A stretch of DNA of 49,934 nt from an uncultured Pirellulaceae bacterium. GTDB lineage: Bacteria; Planctomycetota; Planctomycetia; Pirellulales; Pirellulaceae. A program made the translations under genes and the position numbers. This document shows positions 42,668-49,934 of this stretch, piece after piece. Position 1 is the first letter of the stretch, and the number at the start of each line of letters is the position of its first letter. The stretch is taken from NCBI GenBank assembly GCA_938036435.1, contig CALHPU010000025.1:1-49934 (forward strand), in the 5' to 3' direction. Below the pieces are notes generated by a model. It had not been told where the DNA came from and did not search any database. It was given only the letters and a program-made list of their open reading frames with translations.

Positions 42668-43228
42668 ATCGGCAGTGCAAACAAAAACCTGTCTGCGAGG
42701 TGCGCCGCATGGAAGATTGAAAACCTGCCGGCATTAGGAACAGAGGGTTAATTTGCGGAGGGCTTTTTTCAGGTAGAACCACATCCGAGCGACGAACGAT
42801 GAGTAGGTCTCACTCCGTTGGTATACTTTTAGCCTCGTTAAAATCCATTCTACAGTTGGCAGGAAACGAGCGCAGATCGCAAAACTGTAGATTGTCAAAA
42901 GCCTTTGAATTCCCTCGCAGATTAAGGTTCGTTAAAATTTGTCTCGCCGGCCTTTTCTCGACTGAATTTAGTGTCCGAATGGTAACCGCTGGAAGGACCG
43001 AATGGCGAACAGTGAGTGAGATAACTAAATTGGAAGATTGGATCCTTGTGAATCGTTCGTCAATCAGATACCGTGTTTGCAGCACCTTGATTGCGTCCTA
43101 ACCGGTTCTGGGTGGGTTTGGGAATGTCTTTAAAGTTGCGAATTCACCAACACAGCTCCTGTACACCGACAAGTGCTGATTGCCGCATTGATCTACTTCA
43201 CCTGAAAAACCTTTATTTGATTGATTGG
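42668..43228. other. Intergenic region, nothing recognised
   Basis: About 560 bp before the second dockerin gene. The upstream in-frame extension of that gene (from 43091) adds no conserved sequence and is not used. No other gene is seen. Confidence 0.4.
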
Positions 43229-44089
43229 ATGAACACAATGAAAACATTACTTTCAAGCGTCGCAACAGTCCTTCTACTGTTCGCATTTGCATATGCCCCT
43301 AGCAATGCTCAAGGCCAACTCGTTTCGGAGGATTTTTCCTATCCAGATGACAGTCCCTTGTCGTCCCAAGCCAGTTGGGCGTCTCACAGTGGTACCGCTG
43401 GCGACTTGCTGGTCACCGGTGGTCGGGCAGTCGTCCAGCATGGATCATCTGAAGATGTGAGTATTGCATTTCCCGACGTAAATTCAGGCATCTTGACAGC
43501 CACCTTTGACATTACAGTCAACGCCAACGAGGACATTACCGGTATTGGTGATTTTCCAGATGACTATGAGTATTTTGCTCACTTTTTTGCAGACGGAACC
43601 TTTAACTTTCGTGCACGCTTGAGTGTCGTCCCATCGACCGGTCAGGGCAACTACTCTTTAGGGCTTTCTTCAACAACCAATGTTGAAGAAGCAATGCTAA
43701 CGAACGGCTTTAATTTTGGAGATACCGTGGGGGTTGAGCTGTCATTGGATGTCACGACTGGTGTAGCTTCATTGACGGTTAACGGAGAAACAATTGTCGG
43801 AACTTCGGGCAATCCTGGTGAGACTATGAATCTCTTTGCATTGCGTCAGTCTCTTTCGACCCATATGGAAACCGTTACGATTGACAACTTGGTCATCACC
43901 GGTGGCGATACCCCAGTAGCGATCAAGGGTGATGTCGATATGGACGGTGACGTTGACTTCGATGACATTCCAGCGTTTATCGCTGTCTTGCAATCGGGGC
44001 TCTTTCAAGCAGAAGCAGATTGCGATTGCAACACAGAAGTCGATTTCGGTGATATCCCTGCGTTTATCACCATCCTGCAGACCCAGTAG
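43229..44089 (+). CDS. Secreted protein with dockerin type I-like repeats (second)
   Basis: About 286 residues from the ATG at 43229; another ATG at 43238 is equally possible. A signal peptide (LLSSVATVLLLFAFAYAPSNAQ) leads to a beta-rich domain of about 190 residues (LVSEDFSYPDD... VTIDNLVITGG) that resembles a concanavalin-like lectin fold. The C-terminus holds two calcium-type repeats, GDVDMDGDVDFDDI and CDCNTEVDFGDI. The two Cys within the second repeat are unusual. No catalytic motif seen. An intrinsic terminator follows. Confidence 0.78.
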   Translation: MNTMKTLLSSVATVLLLFAFAYAPSNAQGQLVSEDFSYPDDSPLSSQASWASHSGTAGDLLVTGGRAVVQHGSSEDVSIAFPDVNSGILTATFDITVNANEDITGIGDFPDDYEYFAHFFADGTFNFRARLSVVPSTGQGNYSLGLSSTTNVEEAMLTNGFNFGDTVGVELSLDVTTGVASLTVNGETIVGTSGNPGETMNLFALRQSLSTHMETVTIDNLVITGGDTPVAIKGDVDMDGDVDFDDIPAFIAVLQSGLFQAEADCDCNTEVDFGDIPAFITILQTQ

Positions 44090-44143
44090 ATCACTAGAAT
44101 CGCGATTCGCGAAGGTCATCTGGTATCTTTGAAAATAACAAAA

Positions 44144-44180
44144 GCGGTTGAGTCACTTGTTGGCTCAGCCGTTTTTTTTT
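44144..44180 (+). terminator. Intrinsic terminator after second dockerin gene
   Basis: CGGTTGAGTC (44145-44154) pairs with GGCTCAGCCG (44162-44171) with G:T pairs, then nine T. Confidence 0.85.
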
Positions 44181-44376
44181 GCGCAGACTGCAATCCCGTG
44201 AATCGTTGCCAAGTGTCTCCAGCATTGGTCGTTTGTGTTTGCTTGCCATGATGGTCTCTGGCAGTTCGCGGCACGTGCGCTGAAGCAGTTCCCGAGCAAC
44301 ATTACATGGGAGGTCAAAGCAGAGTAAAATTGAGGCATTTCAATGCCTCAACAATTTAGCCCCTTCAGGCTCCGCC

Positions 44377-45420
44377 ATGAAAGCTCTTGAACTGATAGGC
44401 CCCTCCAAATTTGAAGTGGTCGAGAAACCAGCTCCTAAACCTAACGCTAACGAAGTGGTTATTCGCGTCAAAGCATGCGGCATCTGTGGCAGTGACATTC
44501 ACGGAATGGACGGCAGCAGTGGACGACGCATTGCCCCCATTGTCATGGGCCACGAGGCCAGCGGCGTGATCGAAGCTGTTGGCGCTGAGGTTAGTAATCT
44601 CTCGGTGGGGGATCGAGTCACTTTTGACTCGACGGTGTTCTGTAACCAATGCGATTACTGCAACCACGGTAGGTTTAATCTGTGCGACGACCGGCAAGTG
44701 ATGGGTGTCTCTTGTGAGGAATTTCATCGCGACGGCGCGTTTGCGGACATGGTCGTGTGCCCCGAACACATTTGTCATCGACTTCCTGAAGGGCTCAGTT
44801 TCGAAGAGGCTGCTTTTGCCGAACCGGTCGGTGTCGCATTACATGCTGTCAATCGTAGCGGCGCGTCATCCACAGAGACTGCTGTTGTTATCGGTTCAGG
44901 ACTGATTGGGTTGCTGATTATCCAAGCACTGCGAACAATTGGATGCAGCGAAATTATTGCCATTGATCTAGACGATTCTAGGCTAGAGCTTGCCATAGAA
45001 CTGGGCGCGACGATGGGAGTGAACTCGCAAGATTCTGATGCTGTCGAGCGTGCGGTCAAGCGGCTTGATGGTAAAGCGGATCATTGCTTTGAAGTGGTCG
45101 GCGCGACGCCGACAGTGAATTTGGCAATTGGTTTGGCTAAAAAAGGCGGCAGCGTTACGCTGGTGGGTAATTTGGCTCCCGAAGTCCAATTGCCGCTCCA
45201 GAAAGTGGTCACCGGCGAACTGACACTCTATGGGAGTTGTGCAATCAACGGCGAATACCCAGATGCTTTAGACGCGATCGTCTCAGGTGACATTTCAGTC
45301 AAGCCACTCATTACTGCCAGCGTATCGATTGACGAGGCAGCAGATTGGTTTGCAAAACTAAAAGTGGCAGAGAAACCTTATCTCAAAGTTTTGGTCTGCC
45401 CTGAATCCACGGCAAGTTAG
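44377..45420 (+). CDS. Zinc-dependent medium-chain alcohol/polyol dehydrogenase
   Basis: 347 residues. Catalytic zinc ligands are Cys37 (CGICGSDIHG), His59 and Glu60 (GHEASG). The structural zinc is bound by Cys89, 92, 95 and 103 (CNQCDYCNHGRFNLC). The Rossmann motif is VIGSGLIGLL and the acidic residue in IAIDLDDSRL indicates NAD+. The family includes sorbitol, threonine and L-fucose-type dehydrogenases. It converges on the L-fuconate operon, so a role in that sugar pathway is plausible but not shown by sequence. Confidence 0.88.
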   Translation: MKALELIGPSKFEVVEKPAPKPNANEVVIRVKACGICGSDIHGMDGSSGRRIAPIVMGHEASGVIEAVGAEVSNLSVGDRVTFDSTVFCNQCDYCNHGRFNLCDDRQVMGVSCEEFHRDGAFADMVVCPEHICHRLPEGLSFEEAAFAEPVGVALHAVNRSGASSTETAVVIGSGLIGLLIIQALRTIGCSEIIAIDLDDSRLELAIELGATMGVNSQDSDAVERAVKRLDGKADHCFEVVGATPTVNLAIGLAKKGGSVTLVGNLAPEVQLPLQKVVTGELTLYGSCAINGEYPDALDAIVSGDISVKPLITASVSIDEAADWFAKLKVAEKPYLKVLVCPESTAS

Positions 45421-45438
45421 CTTTCATCGCGTTAGCCT

Positions 45439-45508
45439 TTTCGCGGGCGCACTTCTATTCGCGGGCGCACTTCTATTCGCGGACGCACTTCTATTCGCGG
45501 ACGCACTT
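45439..45508. repeat. 18-bp tandem repeat between convergent genes
   Basis: Nearly four units of ATTCGCGG[G/A]CGCACTTCT. The first two carry G and the last two A at the ninth base. It ends at the stop codon of the fuconate dehydratase gene. Confidence 0.85.
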
Positions 45509-46853
45509 AAGTCACATCACACTCAAATGCGGCTCCTTTTTTGTCATGAGGGCGCGAGTCCCAAACTTCTCCAGTGGGGAACGTGTGTTTGTCAATGAAT
45601 GATGGGAGAAACTCAAGGCCCCAGCCTGCTGCTTTCGGGGTCACGTAGCAGCCGTCTTGCACCTCAACAGGGTGCTCAACCGCCTCCTGCAGAAAGTCAA
45701 TGTACTCAACCAGTTGCGTATCGGAGTGTCCTGAAACGGCAATTTGGTCCCACATGCCATAATGCTGAATCATATTGCACAGCGCGATCCCACCGCCGTG
45801 AGGACAAACGGGTACGTTGTATTTTGCCGCCATCAGAATGATCGCCATCACGTCATTGACGCCAGCGACTCGAACCGCATCGATCTGGCAATACTTGATC
45901 GCTCCACTTTTGAGCAGTTGCTTGAAAATGACTGGCGAAGCGGCTTGTTCACCGCAAGCAAAATCAAATTCAGCGTCCGCAAATGTCTTCGAAAGCTCAA
46001 GATAGCCCATGACGTCGTCACGGGCGATCGGTTCTTCAACCCATTTCAGCCCAAACGGACGGTAGCGATCAACGTGCACCTTGGCCTCGTCCACTCCCCA
46101 ATACTGGTTCGCATCGACCATCAAATTGCAATCTGGCCCAATCGCATCACGCATAAACTTGATCCGGCGTACGTCCGCATCCCCGTCGCTGCCAACTTTC
46201 AGTTTGAAGGAATCAAAACCTTGCTCTTGAAGCTTGCGGATCGTGCCGAGGATCTGTTCGTCGCTCAATCCCAACCAACCAGCGGTGCAATAGGCTTTGG
46301 GGCCCAAGGTCGCCATGTCTTTTTCACGATCGGCTACCGTCGCTCGCCGCTGTTTAAGAATCTCAACCGCCTCGTCACGCGTCAGGGCATCGCTGATGTT
46401 CCGGTAGTCGATACAGTCGGCGACAAATTCCGGTTCGAGATCGACCAGCAATTTCCATAAGGGTTTTTCCAGTGATTTGGCCCAGAGATCAAACATCGCG
46501 TTGATCACTGCACCAGCGGCCATGCGAAAGACGCCGTCATGTAACCATCGCAATTGATGGTGGTCGATCAGACGCTTGTACAGCTTGACCGGGGACGCCG
46601 AGAATTCATCTAGGTTGCTTCCGATGATCAGCTGGCATAGGTCTTCAACGCCGTGGCAAATCCAATCCGTGCCAGCGCCTACGGTGAACACAACCGAAAC
46701 TCCTCGCAGGCCAGCGTCGGTTTCCAAGTGCAGTACCGCAGATGAATAGTCGGGTTTTTTGTGAAAGGGGTCCGAACCCAACATCTCATCGGACGTCGGA
46801 ACACGCAAGTCAATGATTTTCGCACTGGTGATTTTGATGGACGTATTCGCCAT
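45507..46853 (-). CDS. fucD: L-fuconate dehydratase (enolase superfamily)
   Basis: 448 residues, close to known L-fuconate dehydratases (about 440). It would convert L-fuconate to 2-keto-3-deoxy-L-fuconate. The base motif KxK is FKLKVGS, metal ligands are Asp in LMVDANQYW, Glu in WVEEPIA and Glu in ACGEQ, and the His region is VPVCPHGGGIALC. The stretch TAGWLGLSDEQI is typical of this subgroup. It is the last gene of a three-gene run with an FAH-family hydrolase and an SDR, which together match the non-phosphorylating L-fucose pathway. Confidence 0.88.
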   Translation of the reverse strand: MANTSIKITSAKIIDLRVPTSDEMLGSDPFHKKPDYSSAVLHLETDAGLRGVSVVFTVGAGTDWICHGVEDLCQLIIGSNLDEFSASPVKLYKRLIDHHQLRWLHDGVFRMAAGAVINAMFDLWAKSLEKPLWKLLVDLEPEFVADCIDYRNISDALTRDEAVEILKQRRATVADREKDMATLGPKAYCTAGWLGLSDEQILGTIRKLQEQGFDSFKLKVGSDGDADVRRIKFMRDAIGPDCNLMVDANQYWGVDEAKVHVDRYRPFGLKWVEEPIARDDVMGYLELSKTFADAEFDFACGEQAASPVIFKQLLKSGAIKYCQIDAVRVAGVNDVMAIILMAAKYNVPVCPHGGGIALCNMIQHYGMWDQIAVSGHSDTQLVEYIDFLQEAVEHPVEVQDGCYVTPKAAGWGLEFLPSFIDKHTFPTGEVWDSRPHDKKGAAFECDVT

Positions 46854-46907
46854 GACGGTTCCTTAAGCGCAATTAGTTCGCACCTAAATATGTAAGGTCA
46901 ACAAATT

Positions 46908-46945
46908 CGAGAGAAACGGATTTAGAATTAGGCACCAATCTCTCG
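46908..46945. other. Inverted repeat between fucD and FAH gene
   Basis: CGAGAGA (46908-46914) pairs with TCTCTCG (46939-46945) and is followed by CTTTCTTTTT on the plus strand. It may modulate expression within the operon; its T-run faces the strand opposite to the genes. Confidence 0.4.
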
Positions 46946-46970
46946 CTTTCTTTTTATATACGCCCCGTGA

Positions 46971-47831
46971 CTACAGCACTCGCCAAGGCTTTACTTCTTG
47001 CCGAGACTCACCTAGCCCCTCGATACCAAGTTCCACGACATCTCCCGCGTTAAGGTATTGTGGAGGATCAAAACCAAGGCCAACCCCAGCAGGTGTGCCG
47101 GTCGAAATCACATCGCCCGGCAGCAGAGTCATGTGCCGACTGAGATAGCTGATCACCGTGGGTATGTCAAAAATAAAGTTTGCCGTCGATCCGTCCTGCT
47201 TTTTGTCGCCGTTGACCGAAAGCCACATGTCGAGTGAATTAACGTCTGAGATTTCGTCTTTGGTCGCCAAAAAAGGTCCCAACGGGGCAAACGTGTCACA
47301 GCTCTTGCCCTTGACCCATTGGCCACCGCGCTCTATCTGGAACGCCCTTTCAGAGTAATCGTTGTGCAAACAGTAACCGGCGACGTGGTTCATCGCATCG
47401 GCTTCTTCAACGTAACTGGCCTTCTTTGCGATGACGACCGCCAGTTCAACTTCCCAATCCGTTTTCTCGCCGCCGCGCGGAAGTACAAGATCATCGTTGG
47501 GCCCCACGATGGCGCTAGTCGCCTTGAAAAATACAACCGGTTCGGTTGGTGTGTCCATCCCTGATTCCGCAGCATGGTCTTTGAAGTTAAGCCCAATGCA
47601 AATGATCTTGGAGGGACGTGCCAGTGGTGATCCCAATCGCATGTCAAACGGCAACACTTCACAGCTTGCTTGATTCTCCGCAAGCCACTGTTGCAGACGC
47701 CCCGTCCCATCGCTGCCAAAGAACGCCTCGTCGTAGTCTTCTCCAAAACCCGAACAGTCTATGCGAGAACCATCATTTAGTTGTACGCCCGGCTTTTCGC
47801 TTCCGGGTTCTCCAAATCGAATTAACTTCAT
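46971..47831 (-). CDS. Fumarylacetoacetate hydrolase-family protein (likely 2,4-diketo-3-deoxy-L-fuconate hydrolase)
   Basis: 286 residues. The FAH core is clear: GLNFKDHAAESG, metal-binding Glu in WEVELAVVI, GYCLHNDYSERAFQ and GDVISTGTPAGVGLG. The N-terminal 60 residues match the fuconate/ureidoglycolate-type subgroup. In the L-fuconate pathway this enzyme splits 2,4-diketo-3-deoxy-L-fuconate to pyruvate and L-lactate. The assignment to that substrate rests on its neighbours; FAH proteins also act on catechol intermediates. Confidence 0.85.
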   Translation of the reverse strand: MKLIRFGEPGSEKPGVQLNDGSRIDCSGFGEDYDEAFFGSDGTGRLQQWLAENQASCEVLPFDMRLGSPLARPSKIICIGLNFKDHAAESGMDTPTEPVVFFKATSAIVGPNDDLVLPRGGEKTDWEVELAVVIAKKASYVEEADAMNHVAGYCLHNDYSERAFQIERGGQWVKGKSCDTFAPLGPFLATKDEISDVNSLDMWLSVNGDKKQDGSTANFIFDIPTVISYLSRHMTLLPGDVISTGTPAGVGLGFDPPQYLNAGDVVELGIEGLGESRQEVKPWRVL

Positions 47832-47879
47832 CGTGTATCTCTGTAAAGAATATGAGGTGAGCCGAATTGCGGCCCATGG

Positions 47880-48662
47880 TTAAGGTTTGAGGTTGTTGAA
47901 TCCGCCGTCTATTTCAAAATTGGCACCGGTCACGAACTTCGATTCATCCGAGGCTAAATAGACTGCCAACGTTGCAATTTCGTCGGGCTGCCCCATACGA
48001 CCGATTGGTTGGGTCGCAGAAAGATTGGCCATCATCTCGGCTTCTTTGCCGGGATAGTTCTCCGCCAGAAACTTGTCAACGAACGGAGTGTGAACTCGTG
48101 CTGGCGAGATACAGTTGCAACGGATTTTGTCGTTCACGTAGTCGCAGGCGACTGAACGCGTCATTGCCAACACGGCTCCTTTGCTCATCGAGTACGCGAA
48201 TCTGTCGGGAATACCAACGGTGCAGGCGATCGATCCCATGTTGATGATGGAGCCGCCCTGATTCTCTTTTAGCAACTCGATTCCAGCATGCACGCAGTTG
48301 TAGACTCCCTTAATGTTGACCGCATAGACCCTGTCCATATCGGCCTCGGTCGCCGTCTCTAATCCGCCTATACAGGCCGTACCCGCATTGTTAACCAGCG
48401 CTGTCAATCCGCCAAAAGCGGAGCCGATGCTGGCGAATGTCTCTTGAACGTTTGATTGATTGGTCACATCACAAGCAAAAGCTTGTGCCGAGCCACCGTC
48501 TTTTTCAATGCGTTCAACAACGCTCTTGGCCGCATCAAGATTAAGGTCGATCACGGCAACGCGCGCCCCTTCAGCGGCGAAACGCAAACACATGGCTTCT
48601 CCAATGCCCGATCCTCCTCCGGTCACCGCAGCGATGGTTGTCTCCATCCGTTTACTTGTCAT
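47880..48662 (-). CDS. SDR dehydrogenase (likely 2-keto-3-deoxy-L-fuconate dehydrogenase)
   Basis: 260 residues. The classical SDR signature: TGGGSGIG (14-21), NNAG (91-94), Ser144, Tyr157 and Lys161 (YSMSK). Asp in VIDLNLDAA suggests NAD+. AGGAAG lies 6 bp before the ATG. First gene of the run, followed by the FAH gene (48 bp). In the L-fucose pathway, an SDR oxidises 2-keto-3-deoxy-L-fuconate to the diketo form. Substrate is inferred from context. Confidence 0.85.
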   Translation of the reverse strand: MTSKRMETTIAAVTGGGSGIGEAMCLRFAAEGARVAVIDLNLDAAKSVVERIEKDGGSAQAFACDVTNQSNVQETFASIGSAFGGLTALVNNAGTACIGGLETATEADMDRVYAVNIKGVYNCVHAGIELLKENQGGSIINMGSIACTVGIPDRFAYSMSKGAVLAMTRSVACDYVNDKIRCNCISPARVHTPFVDKFLAENYPGKEAEMMANLSATQPIGRMGQPDEIATLAVYLASDESKFVTGANFEIDGGFNNLKP

Positions 48663-49117
48663 TGACTACTTCCTGTTTTCAAACTTGATCCGAAGTATCT
48701 TTGGCCGATAAGCGTTGTAGATCTTAGCGGACGCGTATCAAATTTTAATAGGTCCGTAGCCAAAAATTGCCTATCACGGTCAAACAGCATCGCATCTGAG
48801 TGAAGTGCAATTAGAGAACAAGTTCTCAATCCTCGGCCTGCCTTGTTATCGCTCGAGGTTCTAGAGGTGAAACGATGCCCAACCACAAACAACTTTGCTT
48901 AGCCGCAAGTCTTGGCAACGGCAGAAATAGACACCGGTTTCCCGTCCGTGGCAACATAGTTCAGCCAACGAAATCTTCAGCCAACGAAATCAGTAGGGGG
49001 CGTTTCAGAATCTGTAGTGGACGTCGCCAGAAGTCCGATTCATTTCAAGAACGTAGGGGCAAAATCCACTGCGAGCCCCCTGTCGATTCTAGTTCTTAAA
49101 CATCATCAAATTTCAGT
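48663..49117. other. Intergenic region with a 16-bp tandem duplication
   Basis: Two exact adjacent copies of TTCAGCCAACGAAATC lie at 48960-48991. Otherwise I see no gene; frames on the plus strand from 48875 lack protein features. Confidence 0.5.
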
Positions 49118-49555
49118 CTAGTGAAAGATGATGTCCGAGTCCTTGAGAGATGCGCGTTCCAACTTCCGCGAGCGGATCGTCCTGCCACGATGAATGGACT
49201 TAGGAAGAATAAAAATTCCAACGTGTTCGTGATCACCTTCGCGCGTTGTTGGCGTCCATTGCTTTTCGATGGAGACACCGCCGCTGCCAGAGAAGGCTGT
49301 TTTAAAGGTAAGTCCCTCGCGCGGAGGAGCAGTTGCGGTTACGACGACAAGTACATTTGGAGAGTCTGCCGCGTCGAAGTCGATGTAATCGACAGAACCT
49401 TTGGGTAACGTTTTAGTGACTTCCGATATAGGCGTGTCTTGGTGGAAAGCATACCTTGCGATTCTTTCGGAGCCAGTAGAAGTCGTAGTTGTGGTTGCGA
49501 CTGTGTCGCATCCGTTCAACGCGACCAAAGCGACGATCGCCAAAAGTTTTCGCAT
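49118..49555 (-). CDS. Small lipoprotein of unknown function
   Basis: 145 residues from the ATG at 49555; the frame is open four codons further to a TTG. The signal LLAIVALVALNGC has a lipobox-like ALNGC, so the protein is probably lipid-anchored at Cys16. A Thr-rich stretch (TVATTTTTSTGS) follows. The mature part has two or three beta-type segments (VDYIDFDAADSPNVLVVVTATA, GIFILPKSI) without a known domain. Its neighbours give no hint of function. Confidence 0.7.
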   Translation of the reverse strand: MRKLLAIVALVALNGCDTVATTTTTSTGSERIARYAFHQDTPISEVTKTLPKGSVDYIDFDAADSPNVLVVVTATAPPREGLTFKTAFSGSGGVSIEKQWTPTTREGDHEHVGIFILPKSIHRGRTIRSRKLERASLKDSDIIFH

Positions 49556-49934
49556 GGGTGTTACCAATTGGAGGTTCTCACAAAGATCGGCCCCAAATTC
49601 CTTAAGGGGCTTGAGAAACGGTTCTGCTTAAAGAGTTGCCAAATTCCACATTGGGAGAGGATGCAACCCGAAGCAGATCATTTTGCATATCGTCACAAAC
49701 GACTTTGTGAGCCTCGAAAATGACGAAGAATCATTGATCAATGAACTTGCGTGGTTGGTAAATCAGCAAAATCCGATTCGTTGGCACGCACCGCATCATC
49801 CACACGGGAGCCGGACAACAGAAGGAAGCTGAAAAAAGAAACGCTCTCGCAAGACCCTTGTTGGGGCGTCAGAATATTTCAATTGTTGCAGCGTTGATTG
49901 AGCCGGCGACATTGGCGTCTCACCAGTCTGTGTT
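49556..49934. other. Window end, nothing recognised
   Basis: No open frame with protein features and no RNA gene were seen between the lipoprotein start and the window end. Confidence 0.4.

Noticed and set aside
20470-42735. Shared 16-mer AGATTGAAAACCTGCC near 20472 and 42714
   Set aside because: One shared 16-mer with no similarity around it is within chance for a window of this length.
45744-46460. 238-codon plus-strand frame opposite fuconate dehydratase
   Set aside because: The dehydratase has complete enolase-superfamily motifs; the antisense frame has no features.

Overview
The window looks like a chromosomal segment of a marine planctomycete of the Pirellulaceae type (Rhodopirellula or a relative). 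The evidence is a 16-residue-periodic YTV-type cell wall protein, the C-terminus of a DUF1559 (H-X9-DG) protein, PEP-CTERM and dockerin-type secreted proteins, zinc-ribbon/GYF and zinc-ribbon/LRR membrane proteins, a non-phosphorylating L-fucose/L-fuconate catabolic cluster, and low gene density with genes on both strands. The genus is an inference; no rRNA gene is present.

Layout. 1-4.4 kb: end of a DUF1559 gene, a small PEP-CTERM protein, a moeA-trpG/pabA pair, and a DegT-type sugar aminotransferase. 4.6-8 kb: a dockerin-bearing secreted protein and galE. 8.1-13.9 kb: a three-gene minus-strand operon with a Wzz-like chain-length protein, an ExeA-type ATPase with a giant disordered tail, and a CpsD-like protein whose P-loop is destroyed. 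It resembles the exopolysaccharide modules that accompany PEP-CTERM/exosortase systems. 14.3-16.1 kb: a leishmanolysin-like PEP-CTERM metalloprotease, a MaoC hydratase and tRNA-Pro. 16.3-18.7 kb: parA-parB with three parS-like sites upstream. 18.9-25.5 kb: two zinc-ribbon membrane proteins, two RNA methyltransferases, a glycosyltransferase and an unknown membrane protein. 26-32.8 kb: glgC, a GlsB/YeaQ-like membrane protein, an M50 protease, an AarF/UbiB kinase and a PQQ-type beta-propeller protein. 32.9-38.6 kb: a DUF1573 protein, tRNA-Gln, the Rex redox repressor and the YTV protein. 38.7-44.2 kb: a large secreted unknown, a polyprenol-phosphate mannosyltransferase-like enzyme and a second dockerin protein. 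44.4-48.7 kb: alcohol dehydrogenase plus L-fuconate dehydratase, FAH-family hydrolase and SDR. 49.1 kb: a small lipoprotein.

The most unusual structure is a set of short, non-coding, CTAG-bounded foldback elements. Three copies (about 131 bp) are nearly identical, have inverted termini and enclose two opposed GTAG-type REP hairpins. A second, more diverged family (about 165 bp) has at least three copies plus a relative. In several cases the CTAG edge of the element is also the TAG stop codon of the neighbouring gene (methyltransferase, glgC, GlsB-like, galE, and in degenerate form the dockerin gene). This suggests a mobile element that targets CTAG, a tetranucleotide that is tolerated mostly at stop codons. 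One copy also sits 5 bp upstream of a start codon, and two families meet at a single shared CTAG.

All calls rest on reading the sequence by eye. Family names come from recognised motifs, not from searches. Start codons were chosen by motif position and upstream sequence, and several were moved inward from longer open frames that begin with TTG or GTG.
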